Assembly: GCA_964556005.1 (NCBI GenBank) | Contig: CAZKUR010000096.1 | Coordinates: 1 to 14,522 of the forward strand | DNA from: CAZKUR01 sp964556005 | GTDB lineage: Bacteria > Bacteroidota > Ignavibacteria > Ignavibacteriales > Ignavibacteriaceae | Length of the DNA: 14,522 bases | Direction of reading: 5' to 3' | Shown here: one piece after another, positions 1-6,552 of the stretch | Numbering within the stretch: the stretch's first letter is position 1 | Layout: the number at the start of each line of letters is the position of its first letter | The notes under the pieces: generated by a model | Database searches by the model: none | What the model was told of the DNA's origin: nothing | What the model saw: only the letters and a program-made list of their open reading frames with translations | Position numbers and translations under genes: made by a program

Positions 1-7
1 CGTAATT

Positions 8-139
8 TTGTCATTACGAATTCCGATTCACCAGTTATCATGCAGTATCGGGATGAAGTAATCTCTACCCAAAAAAAATGTTAGATTGCTTCACCCAAAC
101 AACATTCAAATCTGAACCCAGTTGGGTTCGCAATGACGA
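8..139. repeat. Degenerate dispersed inverted-repeat (REP/MITE-like) element
   Basis: The outer ends are inverted: TGTCATTACGA at 9-19 pairs imperfectly with TCGCAATGACG at 128-138. Inner segments are also inverted: GAAGTAATCT at 55-64 against AGATTGCTTC at 83-92. Inside the right half, AACCCA-GT-TGGGTT (115-128) is a perfect small palindrome. The GTCATTGCGA...GAAGCAATCT pattern resembles a non-coding palindromic repeat family that I recall as common in intergenic regions of many environmental bacteria. This copy is diverged and has no ORF. Family assignment is from memory; the symmetry is visible in the sequence. Confidence 0.5.
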
Positions 140-193
140 TATAATGATTTTTCAATATTATAAGAGGTAATTACAAACTCAATATCGAAATTT

Positions 194-244
194 GTCATTC
201 TTTTGATAAATAAAAGCGAGTTTTTTTCGGTAACTCGCAATGAC
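194..244. repeat. Second short GTCATT/AATGAC inverted-repeat unit
   Basis: GTCATT (194-199) and AATGAC (239-244) are exact inverted ends about 51 bp apart, with a perfect GCGAGTT/AACTCGC stem inside. On the minus strand the right end reads GTCATTGCGAG, the same end motif as the element at 8-139. This is probably a shortened or partly deleted copy of that family. It coincides with the likely terminator at 206-238. Confidence 0.4.
206..238 (-). terminator. Likely intrinsic terminator downstream of the methyltransferase
   Basis: Read on the minus strand, a perfect 7-bp stem GCGAGTT/AACTCGC (arms 232-238 and 216-222, 9-nt loop) is followed directly by TTTTATTTAT (215-206). It lies about 85 nt past the methyltransferase stop, in the right orientation to end that transcript. 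The stem is short and overlaps a repeat element, so the terminator role is inferred. Confidence 0.45.
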
Positions 245-252
245 TTTTTCTT

Positions 253-289
253 CTTTTTGATCACCCGCTTTGGGATGAGTTGCAAAAAG
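253..289. repeat. Imperfect hairpin of unknown role
   Basis: The arms CTTTTTG (253-259) and CAAAAAG (283-289) are exact inverted repeats. The stem continues as TCA-CCC (261-266) against GGG-A-TGA (272-278), with a one-base bulge and a small internal loop. No T-tract follows immediately on either strand, so a terminator role is not well supported. It lies between the methyltransferase stop and the terminator-like stem, so it would be transcribed in the methyltransferase 3' UTR. Confidence 0.3.
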
Positions 290-322
290 AGTTGAAATAT
301 TTTTTCATACCTATGTTTTAAA

Positions 323-949
323 TTAAGATTTTTGAAGAAGCAAAGTTAAAATCCTTGGAACAGTTGTTCTATCATTGTTGTCAAAAAATTCATTTATATC
401 AATAATATTAAAACCGTTCCTTTTTGCTGAATCGATGAAATCAGAAATATTATGATTGAAGCATGTTAAAATTTCTATTCCCTCATCAGTTTCAAATCTT
501 GCTTTTGTACCGATGTATTGTTTGAAAGGATGCAATTCACCGATATAAATGTATCCGCCTGCTTTCAAAACTTTTGCTGTTTCTTTAAAAATATTATCGA
601 GAATTTCGATATGCTCAAGCACTAAACTGAAAATTATAATATCATAATGTTCATTAGTAAAATTCCAATCATGAGTAATATCCGCTTGAATGAATTTAAC
701 CTTATCCGATTTAATTTTTCCTTTTGCTTTTGCGAGCATCTCTTCCGAAAAATCAATGGCAGTAATTTGTTTTGCTTTTGTAATTAACCATTCCGTATTC
801 TTTCCTGTGCCGCATCCGATTTCAAGGCAGTTATTGAAACTAACATCTGCTAAAGTGAATTTCAATGCTTTAGCTTCTAAATCCCGTGTTTTGTTACTGC
901 TAGTATCATATTGCTTTGACCAGATGTCATACGCTTTTTTTGTATCCAT
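323..949 (-). CDS. Class I SAM-dependent methyltransferase, substrate unknown
   Basis: Predicted cytosolic protein of 208 aa with a Methyltransf_11/25-type Rossmann fold that would transfer a methyl group from S-adenosylmethionine. Motif I is LEIGCGTG (residues 42-49). The acidic end of beta2 is IDFSEEML (65-72), followed by QADI (88-91) and the post-III segment SLVLEH (108-113). GGYIYIGELHPF follows at about 131-142. The GELHPF segment recalls BioC/UbiE-like small-molecule methyltransferases, but this does not fix a substrate. I chose ATG 949 because MDTKKAYDIWSKQYD is the usual N-terminus of the family. An in-frame ATG at 991 would add 14 residues that look non-homologous. Neither start has a clear Shine-Dalgarno. 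The gene is complete and lies 196 nt downstream of the phosphatase gene on the same strand. A functional link to the kinase array is not evident. Confidence 0.85.
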   Translation of the reverse strand: MDTKKAYDIWSKQYDTSSNKTRDLEAKALKFTLADVSFNNCLEIGCGTGKNTEWLITKAKQITAIDFSEEMLAKAKGKIKSDKVKFIQADITHDWNFTNEHYDIIIFSLVLEHIEILDNIFKETAKVLKAGGYIYIGELHPFKQYIGTKARFETDEGIEILTCFNHNISDFIDSAKRNGFNIIDINEFFDNNDRTTVPRILTLLLQKS

Positions 950-1120
950 AATATTTTCACGTATAACTAATTTATTGTAAGATAAAATCATTAAATAAAT
1001 AATATCTTAGTGCTGCATTGTTTCAAACCAAATTTCGAAAATCGAATTTTAGTTTCAGATTTGTTCTTAGCGGATGATTAAATTGTTTTGTTTACATTAG
1101 AATAAATATTTAGTTAGTAT

Positions 1121-1138
1121 TAAAAATTCGGCCCGAAT
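1121..1138 (-). terminator. Weak candidate intrinsic terminator after the signalling operon
   Basis: Seven bases past the phosphatase stop codon, the minus strand reads ATTCG-GGC-CGAAT followed by TTTTA. This is a 5-bp stem (1134-1138 with 1126-1130), a 3-nt loop and a short T-run. Position and orientation fit the end of the kinase/phosphatase transcript. The stem is small, so termination could be partial, with read-through into the methyltransferase. Confidence 0.35.
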
Positions 1139-1145
1139 AAAATTA

Positions 1146-2327
1146 TCATCGCTTCAAATATTTTAATGCCAAACAGGTTATATCATCAGACTGCTCAACT
1201 CCGTTTGTATAAGCTTGAACATCGCCGAAGATGTTTAAAACCAGTTTTTCTGTAGTCGTGGAATTATTCTTCAAAATAGATTCGACAAGACGCTTCTCCT
1301 GAAATTCTTCTTCATCTTTGTTGAAGGCTTCCGTTACTCCGTCGGTATAGAAAAAAATACTCTCATCCGGTTTGAGCGTTATAATATTGGATTCATACTC
1401 GGAATCTTTCAACGCTCCCAAAAGTAAGCCGCCGATATTTTTAAGCTGTTCGACTTTTCCTTCTGTAGAAATTAAATACGGCGGATTATGCCCAGCATTA
1501 GAATATTCGAAATTTCCGTTTCTTGTATCTAGTATTCCATACAATAATGTTACAAACATGTTCGACGGACTTTCATCAACGAGAATATTATTTACCTCAT
1601 TTAAAACATTGTCTGCAGGCATTCCTTTAAGCGCTGTTGCTTTTAATAATGATTTGCAGACAGCCATTAAAAGGGCAGAGGCAATTCCTTTCCCGGATAC
1701 ATCGCCGATTATTACACCGAGCCTGTTTTTATCTATTAGGAAGAAATCATAAAGATCGCCGCCGACTTCTTTAGCCGGAATCATTTTTGCATAAATATCA
1801 AATTCTTTTCTGCCGGGAAATGCAGGAAAAATTTTTGGAAGGATTGAAGTTTGGATAGTTGTAGCGATATCGAGTTCTTTCTTTATAGATATTAGCTTTT
1901 CCCTGCTTAATAATGCCAGCTTATAATGTTCAATCTCTTTCAAAGATTTCTCTACAGTTATCTCCAGGTCTTTTAAATCGATAGGTTTTGTAATAAAATC
2001 ATATGCGCCTCTGTTCATTGCCGTTCTGATATTTTCCATATCACCGTAAGCAGAAACAATTACAGACCGAAGCAGTTTGTTATCTAATTCATTTATTTTT
2101 GAAAGTAGAGTTAGTCCATCCATTACCGGCATATTGATATCCGTTAGAATGAGATTGATTGTTCCGTCGCTTGCAATTTTATCAAGCGCTTCAGCACCGT
2201 TAGCAGCAAAACTAAATTCATATTCTTTTGCTTTTATTTTATTCCGGAATTTTTGCAGGATAAGCTGCTGCAAATCCGGTTCGTCATCGACTACAAGAAT
2301 TTTAACTTTTTGCTTTTCTGTTTCCAT
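1146..2327 (-). CDS. Response regulator fused to PP2C/SpoIIE-type (RsbU-like) phosphatase
   Basis: Complete 393-aa cytosolic output protein. Residues 8-125 form a CheY-like receiver with acidic pocket DDE (14-16), phospho-acceptor D63 in LTDINMP, S92 in place of the conserved Thr/Ser, and K114 in TKP. A helical, probably coiled-coil linker (about 121-165) ends in ELDIATTIQTSILP, the usual lead-in of SpoIIE/RsbU phosphatases. The catalytic domain (about 175-390) keeps the metal-binding acidic residues: VGGD (D191), GDVSGKG (D209), YTDGVTEA (D329) and SDDIT (D381/D382), plus NAGHNPP (277-283). Family knowledge: such proteins dephosphorylate a Ser/Thr on an STAS anti-sigma antagonist when their receiver is phosphorylated. 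No such partner is in the window. The ATG sits one base after the stop of the upstream receiver gene, suggesting translational coupling. It is the last gene of the array. Confidence 0.92.
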   Translation of the reverse strand: METEKQKVKILVVDDEPDLQQLILQKFRNKIKAKEYEFSFAANGAEALDKIASDGTINLILTDINMPVMDGLTLLSKINELDNKLLRSVIVSAYGDMENIRTAMNRGAYDFITKPIDLKDLEITVEKSLKEIEHYKLALLSREKLISIKKELDIATTIQTSILPKIFPAFPGRKEFDIYAKMIPAKEVGGDLYDFFLIDKNRLGVIIGDVSGKGIASALLMAVCKSLLKATALKGMPADNVLNEVNNILVDESPSNMFVTLLYGILDTRNGNFEYSNAGHNPPYLISTEGKVEQLKNIGGLLLGALKDSEYESNIITLKPDESIFFYTDGVTEAFNKDEEEFQEKRLVESILKNNSTTTEKLVLNIFGDVQAYTNGVEQSDDITCLALKYLKR

Positions 2328-2328
2328 T

Positions 2329-2706
2329 TTAAGTTATCTCAAGTTGATTTAATCTTGTTTTTAGTAAATTGAATTCAAGCGGTTTGGTAAAATAATCCTC
2401 CGCACCAAGCTCTTTTGCTTTCTGATAATTTTGTTCGTCTCCGTAAGCGGTTATCATTATTACTTTAAGCTTGGGATATTTTGTTTTTATCTGCTTTAAT
2501 AATTCAATCCCTGTCATCTCAGGCATATTGATATCGCTTAAGATGCAGTACTCTGCACGGTTCTCCATTGACTCGAGAAGATTTAACGCGGAATTTCCGT
2601 TAAAGGCAAAATGGATGTTCATTTCGCCGGATTTAATTTCCTTACGGAATTTTTGCTGAAAAAGAAATTGAACATCTTTCTCATCATCAACAACTATTAG
2701 CTTCAC
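2329..2706 (-). CDS. Stand-alone receiver (CheY-like response regulator)
   Basis: 125 aa, a single receiver domain with no output domain. Conserved residues are all present: D7/D8 acidic pair, phospho-acceptor D58 in LSDINMPEM, T86 in ITAYGD, and K108 in TKPLE. It should take phosphate from the upstream kinases. It closely resembles the receiver of the downstream phosphatase fusion, including the helix-1 segment QKFRKEIK against QKFRNKIK, so the two likely arose by duplication. Possible roles are phosphate sink, phosphorelay intermediate or protein-protein switch; the sequence does not decide. The start is GTG at 2706-2704, supported by a strong Shine-Dalgarno 6 nt upstream. The gene is 47 nt downstream of HK1 and its stop is one base from the next ATG. 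Confidence 0.9.
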   Translation of the reverse strand: MKLIVVDDEKDVQFLFQQKFRKEIKSGEMNIHFAFNGNSALNLLESMENRAEYCILSDINMPEMTGIELLKQIKTKYPKLKVIMITAYGDEQNYQKAKELGAEDYFTKPLEFNLLKTRLNQLEIT

Positions 2707-2720
2707 TTTTTACTCCCTCT
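2704..2720 (-). promoter_or_regulatory. Strong Shine-Dalgarno fixing a GTG start
   Basis: On the minus strand AGAGGGAG (2720-2713) is followed by TAAAAA and then GTG (2706-2704). This is the clearest ribosome-binding site I see in the window; the kinase genes have weak or none. It decides the start of the stand-alone receiver and suggests the receiver is translated more strongly than the kinases. Confidence 0.7.
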
Positions 2721-2753
2721 AAAAGTTTAATTTAATATTTTCAAAATAATTTT

Positions 2754-5700
2754 TTATTTAGGTATTGTGATTATAAACTCAGTGTATTTACCTTGCTCGC
2801 TCTCAAATTTTATTTCTCCGCCGTGAACTTTTGTAACTATATCGTAGCTAAGTGATAAACCCAGGCCGGTTCCTTCACCTGTCGGTTTGGTTGTGAAAAA
2901 GGGCTGGAAAACTTTATCTATAATATCGTCCGGGATTCCATTCCCGTTGTCTTTTATTCTAATTTTAACTTTGTCATTTAAATTTTTGGTGGAAACTTTA
3001 AGTATTGGAAAGAATTTTTTACCATTGTGTTTCTTTTTTTCGTTTGCGGCATAACATGCATTGTTAATTAAATTCAGAAATACTCTGCTGATATCCTGCG
3101 GTACAATATTTATTTTTCCAATTGATTGATCGTAGTCTTTCTCAATTGTAATATTGAATTCCTTATCCTGAGCTCTCATACCATGAAAAGCAAGAGTGAC
3201 ATACTGATCAAGCAGGGCATTTACATCAGTTAATATTTTCTCACCTGAGCTTCCTCTTGAATGCAGCAACATTCCCTTAACTATAGAATCGGCGCGTTTA
3301 CCATGCTGGTTAATTCTCCCCAGGTTTTGTTTTAAATCTTCGATAATTTCATTCACCTCTTCTTTATTACCGTTCTGCAAATCAACTTTCATTTCATCAA
3401 GTAATTCTATACTTATTTCGGAAAAGTTATTCACAAAGTTTAAAGGATTTTTAATTTCATGAGCAATACCTGCAGTAAGTGCACCTAATGAAGCTAACTT
3501 TTCCTGGGTAACGAGGTTTTCCTGAGTAGTTTTCAGTATGCGGTACGCTTCTGCATTATCAAGTGCGAGCGCTGTATATGTAGCAAGGCCGCGAAGGATG
3601 TTCAGATGATAATCTTTATATGCATTTTTACTGAAACTTTGAGCTGTCAGCACACCTATGGATTTGTCTTTATAAATCAACGGAAGGTAGATTAATGATT
3701 CGGTACTTTCACCTGCGGCAGTTTGAGGAATTGAATCAATATATATACGATATTCCTTTTCGAAATCGTTAATAAAAATTTCTTTTTTATAATTAAAACA
3801 CCAGCTTGCCGGCCTATTTTTATCATTTAAATCGTAACTGTATACCGGCAGAGTTTTGCCTTTTTCTTTTGTTGCGGGAAAATCCAGCCGGTGATGATCT
3901 TTATTGAAAATTCCGATGCCGAATACAGAAGCATCCATAAGTGCGTTGACATGTTCGTACGAAGTGCTGATGATATTCTCAATCGTAAGTGAGCCGGTAA
4001 TGTCTTTTCCTATTTCACTGAGCAGCTCGACATTTTTACGCCGTTCATTTTCGGAATCCGCGCGCAATTTTGCTTCCCGAAGTTCAGCGCGTTCGCGTTC
4101 TTTGGAAACAACTCTTTTCCTTTGAACCCTATCGACCAAAAAGATCAGACCGCCTAATAAAAGTCCGTAAATAATATATGCCCACCATGTTCTGTACCAG
4201 GGCGGCAATATCTCAAATGAATAACTTCCTTTACTGCTTTCTATGCCGAGTATGTTTTCTGCAGCAACATTAAATGTATATTTGCCGGGAGAAAGGTTAG
4301 TATATTCTTTTGTGTTTTCGTTTGACCACGGCGACCAGCTATTGTCAAATCCTTTTAGAAAAGTTTTAAACCGGTTTAGGTTTTTTCCTTCATAACTTGT
4401 TGCTGAAAATCTGAATTTTATAGAATTGTTTTTATAAGTTATAACCGGTGAATTCTGATATGCTGTTTTTTCTCCGAAATAGATTGATGAATCTTTACCA
4501 ATCCAAACTTTTCTTATCAATGCAGAATAATCTGTTTTGTTTGGATTCTTCTTTAAGAAATCATATTTAATCAAGCTTGTAGAAGCAAGAAACCAGACTA
4601 TACCGTTTTGTTCAACATAAACTTTATTAATTTGTTCATCGGAGAGTCTGTTAAAAGGCGACGTTAACCATTTGTACGTACCATCCGGCTGAGGATTACC
4701 CATAGCGATTGAATTATCCGTTCCAATCCAGATTCGTCCAAGGTAGTCTTGTTGAAATACGTTCAAACTTTTGTGGTTAAGAATGCGGTAACAGCCCGAT
4801 ATAATATTATCCGATGTATCGGAATAAAATATTTTTTTGTGTTCATCAAATTTGTAAATACTATCGGCAGATGAAAAATAATTTTGGTTGTTAAATTTAT
4901 CAACCCATATCTGGCCGTTCTGAAGTCTGTTTGTATGATCGAAATGTTCGATAACAGGTTTGGTTAAAATAATATTTCCTTTCTCATCTTTACGAAAGGT
5001 AATTCTAAAAACACCCGAAGCATTTGTGCCTACCCACAATTTACCGTCTTTGTCTTCTACGATTGAATTTACCACATCAGTAATATCCAGAATTTGTCCC
5101 TCGTCTATCCAATTGTTTCCGCTTTTAAATTCCGACCATACTCCTATTGCACCTACATATATTCTATTCTTATTTATTTGAGATTGCCTTAGAGCATGAA
5201 CAATGTATTCGTTGCCGATTGTTTTTCTTATAGCGGATAATTTATCCTTATTGACTTTGAATAAACCATTAAACGTTCCAACAAGTAATTCATTTCCCGT
5301 TTCAAGGAAATTGAATGACTGGTTGATGCTGTTCTTTACCAATTGAAAATTATTAGTCTCCGGATCCAAATAATAGACCCCGTTATTTGTTGCCGTATAA
5401 ATGATTCCTTTATAACGAATGATATCATTAGGAAGTACGGAAAAATTATTCCTCGAATCAAAATAGCTTATGGGGGAAGCGTAGTCAATTCTGGAAATTC
5501 CGTTGCCTGTTGCAAGCCATATCGCCCCGGAACGATCCTGCAAAGTATAATAAATTGTGTTATTCGGAAGTCCGCTTTCTGTATTATAAATGCGGACTTC
5601 CATCCCGGTAGTATCGATTACCACTGCGCCGCCGTTTATCGTGCCTAATAATATATTACCATCCGAAAGAATTGTACCCGGATAATAAATCAAATTTTCT

Positions 5701-6458
5701 TTTAAGAAATTATCAGCTTCTGTTTTAAACGGGGTAAACTTATTTCCATCGTACTTAAGTAATCCCATTGTTCGTGTAACAATCAAAAATGTTGCATCTT
5801 CGCCTGGGAAGGGAAGCATCACATAAATTCTTTCATCTGCAAATTTTTCTCCTCCTTTTAATAAATTTAATGAATCATCTTTGATTACCTCAAGCCCTCT
5901 GCCAAATTCACGTACATATATGGTTCCGTTAACCTTAAACATTACATGAAAAGCGCTTTTGCTTTCAATTATTTTAAATTCTTTTTTTTCAGTGTTCCAG
6001 ATTAGAATATACTTAGCAGCGTTAAAATATACTTTGTTACTGCAAACAAAAGTATTCCAAACATCGGAAAAATCTCTTTTATTTTTCGGCACAAATTTCA
6101 TTAAGGAATGAAATATTAGTCTTCCAATGGAATCAGGTTGAAAATAGCCTAAATCGCCCTGTGCACCGGCATATATTTTATTGTTGCCGCCAACAGCTAA
6201 AGAACGGACAACCGAATTGTTAGGAACAGGGTAAATTCTCCACTCCGAGCCGTCATACTCGAGCAATCCTTTTTGATTTCCAAAATACATTACACCGCTG
6301 TCGCCTTGAATAATTGACCATACCTGCTGGTTGGCTTCATATTCTTTGGGAGAATAATTATTTATTAGCTGATAACCGCTTTCCTTATTACTTTGGCTGT
6401 AAACCGGAACAAGCATCAGAAGTATGTTCAGTAAGATTAACACTTTGCCGAACTTCAT
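2754..6458 (-). CDS. HK1: propeller/Y_Y_Y sensor histidine kinase with GAF domain
   Basis: Membrane sensor kinase of 1234 aa from ATG 6458. A signal peptide (MKFGKVLILLNILLMLVPVYSQ) precedes a large periplasmic propeller region. Its repeats include VMYFGNQKGLLEYDG (about 56-70), GAIWLATGNGISRID and GKLWVGTNASGVFRI. A Y_Y_Y domain (about 674-751) ends in FEILPPWYRTWW, then one membrane span (about 756-777). A charged coiled coil, a GAF domain (about 816-970) and a HisKA domain follow. The phospho-acceptor is His1000 in GIAHEIKNP. The HATPase (about 1116-1234) has NLINNACYA, DNGNGIP, and FFTTKPTGEGTGLGLSL. All catalytic motifs are intact. The reading frame extends to a TTG at 6548, but those 30 extra residues precede the signal peptide and are unlikely to be translated. 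ATG 6497 is a second alternative. No receiver or DNA-binding domain is fused, so phosphate should pass to the two receivers just downstream. The ligand is unknown. Confidence 0.9.
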   Translation of the reverse strand: MKFGKVLILLNILLMLVPVYSQSNKESGYQLINNYSPKEYEANQQVWSIIQGDSGVMYFGNQKGLLEYDGSEWRIYPVPNNSVVRSLAVGGNNKIYAGAQGDLGYFQPDSIGRLIFHSLMKFVPKNKRDFSDVWNTFVCSNKVYFNAAKYILIWNTEKKEFKIIESKSAFHVMFKVNGTIYVREFGRGLEVIKDDSLNLLKGGEKFADERIYVMLPFPGEDATFLIVTRTMGLLKYDGNKFTPFKTEADNFLKENLIYYPGTILSDGNILLGTINGGAVVIDTTGMEVRIYNTESGLPNNTIYYTLQDRSGAIWLATGNGISRIDYASPISYFDSRNNFSVLPNDIIRYKGIIYTATNNGVYYLDPETNNFQLVKNSINQSFNFLETGNELLVGTFNGLFKVNKDKLSAIRKTIGNEYIVHALRQSQINKNRIYVGAIGVWSEFKSGNNWIDEGQILDITDVVNSIVEDKDGKLWVGTNASGVFRITFRKDEKGNIILTKPVIEHFDHTNRLQNGQIWVDKFNNQNYFSSADSIYKFDEHKKIFYSDTSDNIISGCYRILNHKSLNVFQQDYLGRIWIGTDNSIAMGNPQPDGTYKWLTSPFNRLSDEQINKVYVEQNGIVWFLASTSLIKYDFLKKNPNKTDYSALIRKVWIGKDSSIYFGEKTAYQNSPVITYKNNSIKFRFSATSYEGKNLNRFKTFLKGFDNSWSPWSNENTKEYTNLSPGKYTFNVAAENILGIESSKGSYSFEILPPWYRTWWAYIIYGLLLGGLIFLVDRVQRKRVVSKERERAELREAKLRADSENERRKNVELLSEIGKDITGSLTIENIISTSYEHVNALMDASVFGIGIFNKDHHRLDFPATKEKGKTLPVYSYDLNDKNRPASWCFNYKKEIFINDFEKEYRIYIDSIPQTAAGESTESLIYLPLIYKDKSIGVLTAQSFSKNAYKDYHLNILRGLATYTALALDNAEAYRILKTTQENLVTQEKLASLGALTAGIAHEIKNPLNFVNNFSEISIELLDEMKVDLQNGNKEEVNEIIEDLKQNLGRINQHGKRADSIVKGMLLHSRGSSGEKILTDVNALLDQYVTLAFHGMRAQDKEFNITIEKDYDQSIGKINIVPQDISRVFLNLINNACYAANEKKKHNGKKFFPILKVSTKNLNDKVKIRIKDNGNGIPDDIIDKVFQPFFTTKPTGEGTGLGLSLSYDIVTKVHGGEIKFESEQGKYTEFIITIPK

Positions 6459-6552
6459 AATTTCATATGAGCTTTTTATATTATGTCTATATTTCATTGA
6501 ATCAATATTTTTAACGTCACAAGTTAATTTATTAAAATCTTTGCTCAATTGT

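Noticed and set aside
8..244. CRISPR array or tRNA in the gene-free left end
   Set aside because: There are no regularly spaced direct repeats and no cloverleaf. The symmetry is inverted, as in REP/MITE-like elements.
950..991. Longer methyltransferase from ATG 991
   Set aside because: The 14 extra residues precede the typical family start (MDTKKAYDIW) and add no recognisable motif.
1372..1752. 126-aa plus-strand reading frame opposite the phosphatase domain
   Set aside because: The opposite strand encodes a PP2C domain with all catalytic residues, so this frame is a by-product.
2707..2753. Terminator or promoter between HK1 and the receiver
   Set aside because: The 47-nt spacer is very A/T-rich but has no GC stem, and I see no convincing -35/-10 pair. 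Only the Shine-Dalgarno is supported.
5343..5648. 101-aa plus-strand reading frame opposite HK1
   Set aside because: It is antisense to a well-supported coding region, with no motif or ribosome-binding site.
6459..6548. N-terminal extension of HK1 from a TTG start
   Set aside because: It would bury the signal peptide behind 30 polar residues, and no Shine-Dalgarno precedes the TTG. ATG 6458 gives a normal exported protein.
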